From: Pseudomonas sp. Irchel 3E20
GTDB lineage: Bacteria; Pseudomonadota; Gammaproteobacteria; Pseudomonadales; Pseudomonadaceae
Reading direction: 5' to 3'
Length of the DNA: 64,000 nucleotides
Assembly (NCBI RefSeq): GCF_900187645.1
Contig: NZ_FYEE01000001.1
Coordinates: 620,001 to 684,000 of the forward strand
This document shows positions 10,878 to 19,493 of this stretch, one piece after another. Made by a program: the position numbers and the translations under genes. The notes under the pieces were generated by a model. The model was not told where the DNA came from. It saw only the letters and a list, made by a program, of their open reading frames with translations, and did no database searches. Every line of letters begins with the position of its first letter. Positions within the stretch are counted from its first letter, which is position 1.

Positions 10878-11252
10878 TTATTCCAGATGTTCAGGCTTTA
10901 CCGGGTCGCCGGGTTTTACCCGTAGCTGTGCCTGCACGTCGCTGAACATGCGGTCGTAGTAGTTGTGCATCGAGCGGATGTCGGCTTCGTGGGGCACGCC
11001 GTATTTTTCGGCGATGTGGAAGGCTTCGCTGGCGAAGTTGTACGCCAGATCCCGGGGCAGGGTGAATTGCTCCTTGAAGTCGCGGCTGACGCGGTCCTTG
11101 CCGATGATGTTGCCGTGCATGGTGAACTGCATCGAGGCGCCATCCTTGGGGCTTTGGACGACTTCGTAGTCAATCTTGATGTCGTAGCCGAAATCGCCGG
11201 GTTGCAGCGGTGCACGATGGATATGCAGATGACCTGGCTCGAACGTGGCCAT
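10878..11252 (-). CDS. DUF5064 family protein
   Basis: A 124-residue soluble protein of unknown function, beginning MATFEPGHLHIHR and ending VKPGDPVKPEHLE. I recall proteins of this kind downstream of arcC in Pseudomonas. ATG 11252 is chosen because an AGGAGA site lies 7 bases upstream. A longer start at 11312 would overlap the arcC stop as ATGA but adds a low-complexity, Pro-rich leader. As last gene of the arc operon it is probably co-expressed with arginine fermentation. Confidence 0.75.
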   Translation of the reverse strand: MATFEPGHLHIHRAPLQPGDFGYDIKIDYEVVQSPKDGASMQFTMHGNIIGKDRVSRDFKEQFTLPRDLAYNFASEAFHIAEKYGVPHEADIRSMHNYYDRMFSDVQAQLRVKPGDPVKPEHLE

Positions 11253-11308
11253 TGGCGTCTCTCCTGACAAGGCTGGGATGGGCCGGCGATGGGCCGGCCC
11301 GGTGTTAC

Positions 11309-12238
11309 TCATTTATAGGTGATGCCCGGGGTGGCCGTGCTGATGCGGGTGCCGGCGGTGCCCTGGACGATGGCTTCGATGTCCGACAGTGAACCGATCA
11401 CCGCGACTTTGCCAGTGTTGCGCGCGAAGTCGCAGGCCGCTTGCACCTTGGGCCCCATGGAGCCGGCGGCGAAGCCGAGTTTTTCGATCTCGTCGGGGTG
11501 GGCCTGGGCGATGGCTTTTTGCGTTGGCTTGCCAAAGTCGATGAACGCGGCGTTGACGTCGGTGGCGATCACCAGCAGGTCACCTTCGAGCTGTTCGGCC
11601 AGCAGGGCCGAGCACAGGTCTTTGTCGATCACCGCTTCGATGCCTTTGAGCTTGCCGTCTTCACCATACATGGTCGGAATGCCGCCGCCGCCCGCGCAGA
11701 TGACGATGCTGCCCTTGTCCAGCAGCCACTTGATCGGGCGGATCTCGAAGATGCGCTTGGGTTTTGGGCTGGCCACCACGCGGCGGAACTTGTCGCCGTC
11801 GGGGGCGATGGCCCAGCCTTTTTCCGCGGCCAGGGCCTCGGCTTCGGCCTTGCTGTAGACCGGGCCGATGGGCTTGGTCGGGTTCTGGAAGGCCGGGTCT
11901 TTGGCGTCGACTTCCACCTGGGTGAGCAGGGTGGCGAACGGCACTTCAAAGTCCAGCAGGTTGCCCAGTTCCTGTTCGATGATGTAACCGATCATGCCTT
12001 CGGTCTCGGCGCCGAGCACGTCCAGCGGGTAGGGCGAAACCTGGGTGTAAGCCGCAGCCTGCAACGACAGCAGGCCCACTTGTGGGCCGTTGCCGTGGGC
12101 AATTACCAGTTGGTTGCCGGGGTGGATCTTGGCGATTTGTTCGGTGGCGATGCGGATGTTGGCGCGTTGATTGTCTGCGGTCATGGGTTCACCACGACGC
12201 AAGAGGGCGTTGCCGCCCAGGGCTACGACGATACGCAT
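11309..12238 (-). CDS. arcC: Carbamate kinase
   Basis: ArcC transfers phosphate from carbamoyl phosphate to ADP, the ATP-yielding last step of the arginine deiminase pathway. It has 309 residues. N-terminal [23 protein letters not shown] near residue 50, and [13 protein letters not shown] near residue 210 are all carbamate-kinase motifs. The start at 12238 is chosen over an upstream in-frame ATG at 12331. An AAGGAC site precedes 12238, and the extra N-terminus would be encoded by a REP element. Confidence 0.95.
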   Translation of the reverse strand: MRIVVALGGNALLRRGEPMTADNQRANIRIATEQIAKIHPGNQLVIAHGNGPQVGLLSLQAAAYTQVSPYPLDVLGAETEGMIGYIIEQELGNLLDFEVPFATLLTQVEVDAKDPAFQNPTKPIGPVYSKAEAEALAAEKGWAIAPDGDKFRRVVASPKPKRIFEIRPIKWLLDKGSIVICAGGGGIPTMYGEDGKLKGIEAVIDKDLCSALLAEQLEGDLLVIATDVNAAFIDFGKPTQKAIAQAHPDEIEKLGFAAGSMGPKVQAACDFARNTGKVAVIGSLSDIEAIVQGTAGTRISTATPGITYK

Positions 12239-12270
12239 GGGAGTTGTCCTTGTAGGTAGGAGCGAGGCTG

Positions 12271-12361
12271 GTGTGGGAGTGAGCCTGCTCGCGATAGGGC
12301 GGGAGCATTCAACCGGGATTAAGGCTGGCATGGCCCCATCGCGAGCGGGCTCGCTCCCACC
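12271..12361. repeat. REP palindrome pair between arcB and arcC
   Basis: GTGTGGGAGTGAGCCTGCTC (from 12271) and CGCGAGCGGGCTCGCTCCCA (to about 12360) are inverted copies. The pair sits inside the arcDABC transcript, where it could stabilise upstream mRNA. Confidence 0.85.
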
Positions 12362-12398
12362 CTGGCGGTGTTGCGCCAGGGTGGGCCGAACGAGCCGT

Positions 12399-13409
12399 TT
12401 ACAGATCAGCCAACGTCGAAACCAGGATCGCCTTGATGGTGTGCATGCGGTTTTCCGCTTGCTCGAAGGCGATGCAGGCGGGCGACTCGAACACGTCGTC
12501 GGTGACTTCGATGCCGTTGGCCAGGTGCGGGTACTGTTCGGCGATCTGCTTGCCGATTTTGGTGTCGCTGTTGTGGAAGGCCGGCAGGCAGTGCATGAAC
12601 TTGGTGCGCGGGTTGCCGGTGGCTTTCATCAGATCAGCGTTGACCTGGTAGGGCAGCAGTTGCTCGATGCGCTCGGCCCAGGCTTCAACAGGCTCGCCCA
12701 TGGAGACCCAGACGTCGGTGTGGATGAAGTCCACGCCCTTGACCGCGGCTTTCGGGTCTTCAGTCAGGGTGATGCGGGCACCGCTTTCTTCTGCGTATTT
12801 TTTGCAGCGTTCCACCAGGTCTTCGGCCGGCCACAGGGCTTTTGGCGCGCAGATGCGCACGTCCATGCCCAGTTTGGAACCCACCAGCAGCAGCGAGTTG
12901 CCCATGTTGTTGCGGGCGTCGCCCAGGTAGGCGTAGCTGATGTCGTGGATCGGCTTGTCGGCGTGCTCCCGCATGGTCAGCACGTCGGCGATCATCTGGG
13001 TGGGGTGGTATTCGTCGGTCAGGCCGTTGAACACGGGAACGCCGGCGAACTTGGCCAGTTCTTCGACGATTTCTTGCTTGAAGCCACGGTATTCGATGGC
13101 GTCGTACATGCGCCCCAGTACGCGGGCGGTGTCCTTCATGCTTTCTTTGTGGCCGATCTGCGAGGAGTTCGGGTCGATGTAGGTGACGTTGGCGCCTTGG
13201 TCATAGGCGGCCACTTCGAAGGCACATCGGGTGCGGGTCGAGGTTTTCTCGAAGATCAGCGCGATGTTGTTGCCTTTGAGGTGTTGTTGCTCGGTGCCGG
13301 TGTACTTGGCGCGTTTGAGGTCGCGGGACAGGTCCAGCAGGTAGCGCAACTCGCGAGGGGTGTGGTGTTCCAGGCTCAGCAGGTTGCGGTTATGAATGTT
13401 GAACGCCAT
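12399..13409 (-). CDS. arcB: Ornithine carbamoyltransferase, catabolic
   Basis: ArcB phosphorolyses citrulline to ornithine and carbamoyl phosphate. It has 336 residues, the length of P. aeruginosa ArcB. The carbamoyl-phosphate motif STRTRCAFE (about residues 57-65), the HxxQ-type site [20 protein letters not shown], and the ornithine-binding HCLPAFHN near 273 are present. Start 13409 has a GGAGAA site; an in-frame ATG ten codons earlier lacks one. It is the third arc gene, after arcD and arcA. Confidence 0.95.
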   Translation of the reverse strand: MAFNIHNRNLLSLEHHTPRELRYLLDLSRDLKRAKYTGTEQQHLKGNNIALIFEKTSTRTRCAFEVAAYDQGANVTYIDPNSSQIGHKESMKDTARVLGRMYDAIEYRGFKQEIVEELAKFAGVPVFNGLTDEYHPTQMIADVLTMREHADKPIHDISYAYLGDARNNMGNSLLLVGSKLGMDVRICAPKALWPAEDLVERCKKYAEESGARITLTEDPKAAVKGVDFIHTDVWVSMGEPVEAWAERIEQLLPYQVNADLMKATGNPRTKFMHCLPAFHNSDTKIGKQIAEQYPHLANGIEVTDDVFESPACIAFEQAENRMHTIKAILVSTLADL

Positions 13410-13491
13410 GAGGATTCTCCTTGGGTTTAGGTCATCCACTTGCCGAGGCCCTTCGTGGGGGCAGCGGCAAGCAGGCAGAGTCAGTGGTTAA

Positions 13492-14748
13492 TTAATAGTC
13501 AATCGGGTCGCGGATGATCGGGCAGGTCATGCAGTGGCCGCCGCCACGGCCACGGCCCAGTTCGCCGGCGCTGATGGTGATGACTTCCACGCCCGCTTTG
13601 CGCAGCAGGGTGTTGGTGTAGGTGTTGCGGTCATAGCCGATCACCACGCCTGGCTCCAGGGCCACCACGTTGTTGCCGTCATCCCACTGTTCGCGTTCGG
13701 CGGCGAAGCTGTTGCCACCGGTCTCGACCACGCGCAGGGCCTTGAGGTTCAGGGCTTGGGCCACGGTGTCGAGGAAGCTTGCGTCTTCACGTCGCACGTC
13801 GATGCCACCGGGTTTGCTTTCATCGGGGCGCAGGCTGAAGGCGACGATCTGGCTGACCACTTCGGGGAAGATGGTGACCAGGTCGCGGTCGCAGAAGCTG
13901 AACACGGTGTCCAGGTGCATCGCGGCGCGCGATTTTGGCAGGCCGGCGACGATCACCCGTTCCACGGCTTTGTTCTTGAACAGGTTCAGCGCCAGTTGGC
14001 CGATGGCCTGGCGCGAAGAGCGCTCGCCCATGCCGATCAGGACCACGCCGTTGCCAATGGGCATCACGTCGCCGCCTTCGAGCGTGGCGTTGCCGTGTTC
14101 CTGGTCCGGGTCGCCGTACCAGATCTGGAAGTCGGCGTTGGTGAATTCCGGGTGGAACTTGTAGATGGCGCTGGCCAGCAGGGTTTCCTGGCGGCGGGCC
14201 GGCCAGTACATCGGGTTGAGGGTCACCCCGCCGTAGATCCAGCACGTGGTGTCGCGGGTGAACTGGGTGTTGGGCAGCGGCGGCAGGATGAAGCTGGTGT
14301 GGCCGAGGAAGTCGCGGAACATCTCGATGGTTTTGCCACCGAAGCTGTTGGGCAGGTCATCGGCCGATACGCCGCCGATCAGGAACTCGGCGACTTTGCG
14401 CGGCTCCAGGCTGCGCAGCCAGGAGCTGACTTCGTTGACCAGGCCCAGGCCAACCTGGTTGGCGGTGATCTTGCGCTCCAGGATCCAGTCCAGGGCTTCG
14501 GGGATGGCGACGATGTCGGTCAATAGGTTGTGCATTTCCAGCACGTCGATATCGCGTTCACGCATCTTGGTGACGAAATCGAAGTGGTCGCGCTTGGCCT
14601 GGGCCACCCACAGCACGTCGTCGAACAGCAGTTCGTCGCAGTTGTTGGGGGTCAGGCGTTGGTGGGCCAAACCTGGGGAACACACCATGACTTTGCGCAG
14701 TTTGCCGGCTTCGGAATGTACGCCGTACTTAACTTTTTCCGTGGTCAT
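13492..14748 (-). CDS. arcA: Arginine deiminase
   Basis: ArcA hydrolyses arginine to citrulline and ammonia. It has 418 residues, matching P. aeruginosa ArcA, and its catalytic cysteine is Cys406 in [22 protein letters not shown] and [14 protein letters not shown] are further active-site segments. ATG 14748 follows a GGAGGAT site. The gene lies 33 bases after arcD. Confidence 0.97.
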   Translation of the reverse strand: MTTEKVKYGVHSEAGKLRKVMVCSPGLAHQRLTPNNCDELLFDDVLWVAQAKRDHFDFVTKMRERDIDVLEMHNLLTDIVAIPEALDWILERKITANQVGLGLVNEVSSWLRSLEPRKVAEFLIGGVSADDLPNSFGGKTIEMFRDFLGHTSFILPPLPNTQFTRDTTCWIYGGVTLNPMYWPARRQETLLASAIYKFHPEFTNADFQIWYGDPDQEHGNATLEGGDVMPIGNGVVLIGMGERSSRQAIGQLALNLFKNKAVERVIVAGLPKSRAAMHLDTVFSFCDRDLVTIFPEVVSQIVAFSLRPDESKPGGIDVRREDASFLDTVAQALNLKALRVVETGGNSFAAEREQWDDGNNVVALEPGVVIGYDRNTYTNTLLRKAGVEVITISAGELGRGRGGGHCMTCPIIRDPIDY

Positions 14749-14781
14749 TACAGATCCTCCAGTTAACAAGAGATTACTTAC

Positions 14782-16209
14782 TTACAAAGTCAGGAAGCCG
14801 TCGTAGAGCCCATAGGCCGCCACCAGGGCGCCAATGACCACTGCGGCGAAAATCAGCTTCTCGACAGAGGTGAAAATCGGTTTGCCCAGCTCATGCTTGG
14901 CCTTGGCGAACAGGATCACGCCAGGGGCATACAGCAGGGCGGAGAGCAGCAGGTATTTCACGCCGCCGGCATACAGCAGCCAGACCGCGTAGATCAGGGC
15001 GATGGAGCCGATAATCAGGTCTTTCTTGCGCTCGGCCAGGGCTTTTTCATAGGTCTCGCCGCGTACCGCCAGCAACACCGCATAGGCCGCCGACCACAGG
15101 TAAGGCACCAGGATCATCGAAGTGGCGAGGTAGATCAGCGACAGGTAGGTACTGGCCGAGAACAGGGTGATGACCAGGAAGATCTGCACCATGGCGTTGG
15201 TCAGCCACAGGGCGTTGGCCGGCACGTGGTTGGCGTTCTCGCGGCGCAGGAACTCCGGCATGGTGTGGTCTTTGGCGGCGGAGAACATGATCTCTGCACA
15301 CAACAGCACCCAGGACAGCAGTGCACCGAGCAGCGAGACGATCAGGCCCACGCTAATCAGTACCGCACCCCAATGCCCGACCACGTGCTCCAGCACGGCG
15401 GCCATCGACGGGTTCTGCAGCTTGGCCAGCTCCGGTTGGGTCATGATGCCCAGCGACAGCACGTTCACCAGCATCAGGAACAGCAGCACGGTGATGAAGC
15501 CGATCACAGTGGCCTTGCCCACGTCCGAACGTTTTTCCGCCCGCGATGAGAAGATGCTCGCGCCTTCGATGCCGATGAACACCCATACGGTGACCAGCAT
15601 CATGTTGCGCACCTGGTTCATCACGCTGCCCAGGTCCGGGTTTTTCACGCCCCAGATGTCAGCGGTGAAGATTTCCAGCTTGAACGCGAACACCGCGATC
15701 AACACGAACAGCACCAGCGGCACGATCTTGGCGACGGTGGTCACCAGGTTGATGAACGCCGCCTCGCGGATGCCGCGCAGCACCAGAAAGTGCACGGCCC
15801 ACAGCAATACCGAAGCGCCGATGACCGCCGCCGGGGTGTTGCCCTCGCCAAATATCGGGAAGAAGTAGCCCAGGGTGCTGAACAAGAGGACGAAGTAGCC
15901 GACGTTGCCCAGCCAGGCGCTGATCCAGTAGCCCCAAGCCGAGGAGAAGCCCATGTAGTCGCCAAAACCGGCCTTGGCGTAGGCGTATACGCCGCCATCG
16001 AGGTCGGGTTTGCGGTTGGCCAGGGTCTGGAACACGAAGGCCAGGGTCAACATACCGATGGCGGTAATAACCCAGCCAATTAGTACTGCGCCCACATCGG
16101 CACTGGCGGCCATGTTCTGGGGCAGTGAAAAGATCCCGCCGCCAATCATCGAGCCGACTACAAGTGCCACTAAGGCGCCTAATCGAAGTTTTCCGGGAGA
16201 TTCTGACAT
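14782..16209 (-). CDS. arcD: Arginine/ornithine antiporter, copy 1
   Basis: This 475-residue APC-superfamily transporter has about 12 hydrophobic segments and exchanges external arginine for ornithine, driving the deiminase pathway without energy cost. The N-terminal VGSMIGGGIFSLPQNMA is the substrate-binding glycine motif. It is the first gene of arcDABC, preceded by GGAG and a possible ANR box at 16271-16284. A very similar 475-residue paralogue starts 442 bases away on the other strand. Confidence 0.94.
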   Translation of the reverse strand: MSESPGKLRLGALVALVVGSMIGGGIFSLPQNMAASADVGAVLIGWVITAIGMLTLAFVFQTLANRKPDLDGGVYAYAKAGFGDYMGFSSAWGYWISAWLGNVGYFVLLFSTLGYFFPIFGEGNTPAAVIGASVLLWAVHFLVLRGIREAAFINLVTTVAKIVPLVLFVLIAVFAFKLEIFTADIWGVKNPDLGSVMNQVRNMMLVTVWVFIGIEGASIFSSRAEKRSDVGKATVIGFITVLLFLMLVNVLSLGIMTQPELAKLQNPSMAAVLEHVVGHWGAVLISVGLIVSLLGALLSWVLLCAEIMFSAAKDHTMPEFLRRENANHVPANALWLTNAMVQIFLVITLFSASTYLSLIYLATSMILVPYLWSAAYAVLLAVRGETYEKALAERKKDLIIGSIALIYAVWLLYAGGVKYLLLSALLYAPGVILFAKAKHELGKPIFTSVEKLIFAAVVIGALVAAYGLYDGFLTL

Positions 16210-16651
16210 TGCATGACTCCAATGCGGGAGAAGAGAGGCTACAGCGTAGATCCAGCGCTATTTCAAACAACTGACTTAGATCAGTGCATTGGTACATTCC
16301 ATTGTGAATTAGGGAGTTAGGTGCTATTGCGGGTATACCATCGCGTACCCGAGAAGCCTTTTGCAGAGGCCTCGGCAACGATAAAACAGGAATGGATCCT
16401 ATTGCCGTGCGAGTTGAACTTAGACCCTTTTTCCTAATGTGCAAACTTTTCCAGAGGCTTTTTCTTTTGTCCGTCATTTATCGCGAGTAGCCCACATTTT
16501 TGAAAACTGTAGAACAATTCATAGACCCTTTTGTTCTAAATAAGCGGTGGCAGTCGGCGTTATCTAATAAACGCTATTAGTGTGACGATATTTAGTTCAT
16601 GAAGGCTGCTAAGGTATTTTCGCCTTCAGCCATTTTCAGACAGAGGTCAGG
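16210..16651. other. 442-base divergent promoter region between the two arcD genes
   Basis: No gene is visible. The arcD(-) side holds the ANR-like box at 16271-16284. The arcD2(+) side is AT-rich around 16500-16620 (AATAAACGCTATTAG, GATATTTAG). I found no second TTGAT-N4-ATCAA site on that side. Confidence 0.55.
16271..16284. promoter_or_regulatory. Possible ANR (FNR-type) site for arcDABC
   Basis: CTGAC-TTAG-ATCAG matches the FNR/ANR consensus TTGAT-N4-ATCAA in 7 of 10 positions. Its centre lies 68 bases upstream of the arcD start codon, leaving room for a -41.5 promoter with a weak TACGCT -10 at 16244-16249. The arc operon is a known ANR target in P. aeruginosa. Confidence 0.5.
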
Positions 16652-18079
16652 ATGTCCCAACCGGCACAAAAGCTTCGACTCAGTGCGCTGATTGCACTGG
16701 TAGTGGGTTCGATGATTGGCGGCGGGATCTTTTCATTGCCCCAGAACATGGCGGCCCGGGCGGACGCCGGGGCGGTGCTGATCGGCTGGGCGATCACTGC
16801 CGTGGGCATGCTCACCCTGGCCTTCGTATTCCAGACCCTGGCCAACCGCAAGCCTGAACTTGACTCCGGGGTTTACGCCTATGCCAAGGCCGGTTTTGGC
16901 GATTACATGGGCTTTTCCTCGGCCTGGGGCTACTGGATCAGTGCCTGGATGGGCAACGTCGGCTACTTCGTTTTGCTGTTCAGCACCCTGGGCTACTTCT
17001 TTCCGGTGTTCGGCCAGGGCAACACGCCGATCGCCATCGGCTGCGCCTCGGTGCTGCTGTGGGCCGTGCATTTTCTGGTGCTGCGGGGGATCAAGGAGGC
17101 GGCGTTCATCAACCAACTGACCACCGTGGCCAAGATCGTGCCCCTGGTGATGTTCATCGTGATCGCCGCCGTGGCGTTCAAGGCCGAGATTTTCACCCGT
17201 GACATCTGGGGCACCAGCAACCCCAATTTCGGCAGCGTGATGGACCAGGTGCGCAACATGATGCTGGTCACGGTGTTCGTGTTCATCGGCATCGAAGGTG
17301 CCAGCGTGTACTCGGCCCGCGCCGAAAAACGCTCGGACGTGGGCCGCGCCACGGTCATCGGTTTTGTCGGGGTGCTGGCGCTGCTGGTGCTGGTCAACGT
17401 GCTGTCGTTGGGGATCATGAGCCAGCCGGAACTGGCCAACCTGCAAAACCCGTCCCTGGCGGCGGTGCTGGAACACATCGTCGGGCCCTGGGGGGCGCTG
17501 CTTATAAGCATTGGCCTGGCGGTGTCGCTGCTGGGCGCGCTGTTGTCCTGGGCGCTGTTGTGCGCCGAGATTCTCTTCGCCACCGCCCGCGACAACACCA
17601 TGCCGGCGTTCCTGAAAAAGGAAAACGCCAACCACGTACCGGCCAACGCGTTGTGGCTGACCAACGCGATGATCCAGATTTTCCTGGTGATTACCCTGGT
17701 CTCGGCGGGCACCTACACCAGCCTGATCTACTTGGCGTCGTCGATGATCCTGGTGCCCTACCTGTGGTCGGCGGCCTACGCGGTGCTGCTCAGCGGGCGC
17801 GGCGAAACCTACGAAGAAGCCTCGGGCCAGCGCCTCAAGGACCTGTTCGTCGGTGGCGTGGCCTTGAGCTACGCGGTGTGGCTGTTGTACGCCGGTGGGG
17901 TGAAGTACCTGCTGCTCTCAGCCCTGCTGTATGCGCCGGGCGTGATCCTGTTCGCCAAGGCCAAGCGCGAACAGGGCGAGCCGCTGTTTACCACGGTAGA
18001 GAAGGGGATTTTTGCCTGCGTGCTGGCCGGGGCGGGGTTGGCGGCGTATGGGCTTTATAGCGGCGTGTTGTCGTTGTGA
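16652..18079 (+). CDS. Arginine/ornithine antiporter paralogue, copy 2
   Basis: A 475-residue transporter, collinear with and largely identical to copy 1: the same VGSMIGGGIFSLPQNMAA start, the same YMGFSSAWGYWISAW and FIGIEGAS segments, and the same lysine-rich end before the last membrane span. Differences are mostly conservative. It is transcribed away from arcDABC as a single gene and lacks the clear ANR box of its twin, so it may work in aerobic arginine or ornithine exchange. Exact substrate is inferred from similarity only. Confidence 0.88.
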   Translation: MSQPAQKLRLSALIALVVGSMIGGGIFSLPQNMAARADAGAVLIGWAITAVGMLTLAFVFQTLANRKPELDSGVYAYAKAGFGDYMGFSSAWGYWISAWMGNVGYFVLLFSTLGYFFPVFGQGNTPIAIGCASVLLWAVHFLVLRGIKEAAFINQLTTVAKIVPLVMFIVIAAVAFKAEIFTRDIWGTSNPNFGSVMDQVRNMMLVTVFVFIGIEGASVYSARAEKRSDVGRATVIGFVGVLALLVLVNVLSLGIMSQPELANLQNPSLAAVLEHIVGPWGALLISIGLAVSLLGALLSWALLCAEILFATARDNTMPAFLKKENANHVPANALWLTNAMIQIFLVITLVSAGTYTSLIYLASSMILVPYLWSAAYAVLLSGRGETYEEASGQRLKDLFVGGVALSYAVWLLYAGGVKYLLLSALLYAPGVILFAKAKREQGEPLFTTVEKGIFACVLAGAGLAAYGLYSGVLSL

Positions 18080-18101
18080 GGCAGTGGTGCCGGGTGGGGG
18101 G

Positions 18102-18190
18102 CATCGCGGGCAGGGCCCGCTCCCAGAGTTGAACGGTGGTGCGGGTGCAATGTTCATTTTTCCCCTGTGGGAGCGAGCCTGCTCGCGATA
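18102..18190. repeat. REP palindrome pair
   Basis: ATCGCGGGCAGGGCCCGCTC (from 18102) and TGTGGGAGCGAGCCTGCTCG (from about 18166) are opposed REP units in the gap between the convergent arcD2 and YbaN-like genes. Confidence 0.8.
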
Positions 18191-18204
18191 GCTGCCTATC
18201 TGAC

Positions 18205-18591
18205 TCAACACGCCACCGATTCAGGCCGCGACCAGATCCACAGGTTGCCCAGGCCCATGCCCGCGATGGCCAGGTAGATCGGCCAGCCGTGGTCGAGCAT
18301 CACCAGCATCAGTACCGCGCACAGCAGCATGCTCAGGGTGGCGCTGACCTTGGCCCGGCGCGCGACGATCCTACCGTTGCGCCAGTTGCTCAGGATCGGG
18401 CCGAACAGGCGATGGTTTTCCAGCCAGGCACTCAGGCGCGGCGAGCTCTTGGTCGCGGCCCAGGCTGCCAGCAGGATGAACTCGGTGGTCGGCAGGCCGG
18501 GCACGACAATGGCGAGCAGGCCGATGCCCAGGCTGACGTAGGCCAGCACCCCGAAGAGGAGGCGGGCGAGTTTTGAGGTGGGTGGGGTCAT
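18205..18591 (-). CDS. YbaN/DUF454 family inner-membrane protein
   Basis: A 128-residue protein with about three hydrophobic segments: LLFGVLAYVSLGIGLLAIVVPGLPTT in pieces near residues 12-37, a middle stretch, and ALLMLVM...IYLAIAGMGLG near the end. The VVPGLPTTEFILLAAWAATKSSPRLSAWL region is characteristic of the DUF454 (E. coli YbaN) family, whose function is unknown. Start 18591 is chosen because the upstream extension is REP-derived. It has no good ribosome site. Confidence 0.82.
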   Translation of the reverse strand: MTPPTSKLARLLFGVLAYVSLGIGLLAIVVPGLPTTEFILLAAWAATKSSPRLSAWLENHRLFGPILSNWRNGRIVARRAKVSATLSMLLCAVLMLVMLDHGWPIYLAIAGMGLGNLWIWSRPESVAC

Positions 18592-18620
18592 AAATAAGCG
18601 CAGGGTGCGTCCTGATTCCC

Positions 18621-18711
18621 CTGTGGGCGCCGGCGTGCCCGCGATGGCGGTGGCCCAGCCAACAGGGCGGCTGGCAGATGAGTCGCTATCGCGGGCGGGC
18701 CCGTTACCACA
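18621..18711. repeat. REP palindrome pair
   Basis: CTGTGGGCGCCGGCGTGCCCGCGAT and its degenerate inverse GCTATCGCGGGCGGGCCCGTTACCACAG flank a 40-base spacer between the YbaN-like gene and hemO. Confidence 0.78.
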
Positions 18712-18718
18712 GTGGGCA

Positions 18719-19327
18719 TCAGGCCAGTTCAGGGGCGCTGGCGTAAGCCTGTTCCAGCAGCACGGTGAAGCGGTTGAAGGCGGCCAGCGCACCTTTGTTG
18801 GCCAGGGCTTCTTCTTCCGGGCTCAGCTCCAGCTCATCGAGGATGTGGGTGAAGCTCTTCCAGCCCTCGGCACGGCCACCGGCCGGCTCGCCGAGGTGGC
18901 GGGCGCCGAAGGTTTCGCTCATGCCCAGGGCCACGGCGCGCTTGATAAGGAACGCGGCGCCGAGCTTGGAACCTTCGGAAACGAAGATCCAGCCCAGGGC
19001 TTCGGCCTTGCTTGGGTTGTGCACGGCACCGGCCACGGGGGCGGGCACGTCGGTGTTGAGGTCGGCGAGGTCGGCCTTGGCCTCTTCGGCGCGGCAGCGG
19101 GCGGCCAGGTCCGGGACGATGGCGATCAGTTGCGGGTCGTTGTACAGCGCCACCAGTTCGGACTGGAACAGGTACTGAGCAACGACGAAACGGGCGAAAT
19201 TGGCCGGGGTCTCGAACGGTGCGTGGGCCTTGACCAGGGCATCGAGCTTGGAATGGGGCTCGTGGGTGATCTGGTTCAGGCGCTGGGAACGCAGGGTGGG
19301 ACGCGAGGCATTGTGCGGGGCAGTCAT
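18719..19327 (-). CDS. hemO: Biliverdin-producing heme oxygenase
   Basis: This enzyme opens the heme ring to release iron in the cytoplasm. The 202-residue sequence follows P. aeruginosa PigA/HemO closely: LRSQRLNQITHEPHSKLD with the proximal heme His, FARFVVAQYLFQ, ALGWIFVSEGSKLGAAFLIKR, and FGARHLGEPAGGRAEGWKSF. An AAGGA site precedes ATG 19327, and a Fur-box-like sequence overlaps the promoter at 19339-19357. It follows the heme-type receptor gene but is separated from it by a terminator, so it probably has its own iron-controlled transcript. Confidence 0.94.
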   Translation of the reverse strand: MTAPHNASRPTLRSQRLNQITHEPHSKLDALVKAHAPFETPANFARFVVAQYLFQSELVALYNDPQLIAIVPDLAARCRAEEAKADLADLNTDVPAPVAGAVHNPSKAEALGWIFVSEGSKLGAAFLIKRAVALGMSETFGARHLGEPAGGRAEGWKSFTHILDELELSPEEEALANKGALAAFNRFTVLLEQAYASAPELA

Positions 19328-19338
19328 GGGGAATCCTT

Positions 19339-19357
19339 GAGAATGAGATGCACTATC
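19339..19357 (-). promoter_or_regulatory. Candidate Fur box of hemO
   Basis: On the minus strand, GATAGTGCATCTCATTCTC matches the 19-bp Fur consensus GATAATGATAATCATTATC in 13 positions. It ends 11 bases before the hemO start codon. Confidence 0.6.
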
Positions 19358-19411
19358 TAACTAGACGTACCAGAAGACGGAACACAGTAAAAAATCCTCA
19401 CTGTGGCCGGT

Positions 19412-19455
19412 AAAAAAACAGGCAGGAGGCGCAATGCCACATCCTGTGGCATTGC
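19412..19455 (-). terminator. Rho-independent terminator of the TonB receptor gene
   Basis: GCAATGCCACA (19431-19441) / TGTGGCATTGC (19445-19455) is a perfect 11-bp stem with a 3-base loop. On the minus strand it is followed, after a short spacer, by a run of seven T (19412-19418). Confidence 0.8.
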
Positions 19456-19493
19456 CTGTGAAAGCAGGCTCCCCCCTACAGGCCGTCAGGCAA

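Noticed and set aside
9707-10945. 412-codon plus-strand frame opposite gcsR
   Set aside because: Antisense shadow running into a REP element; no protein features.
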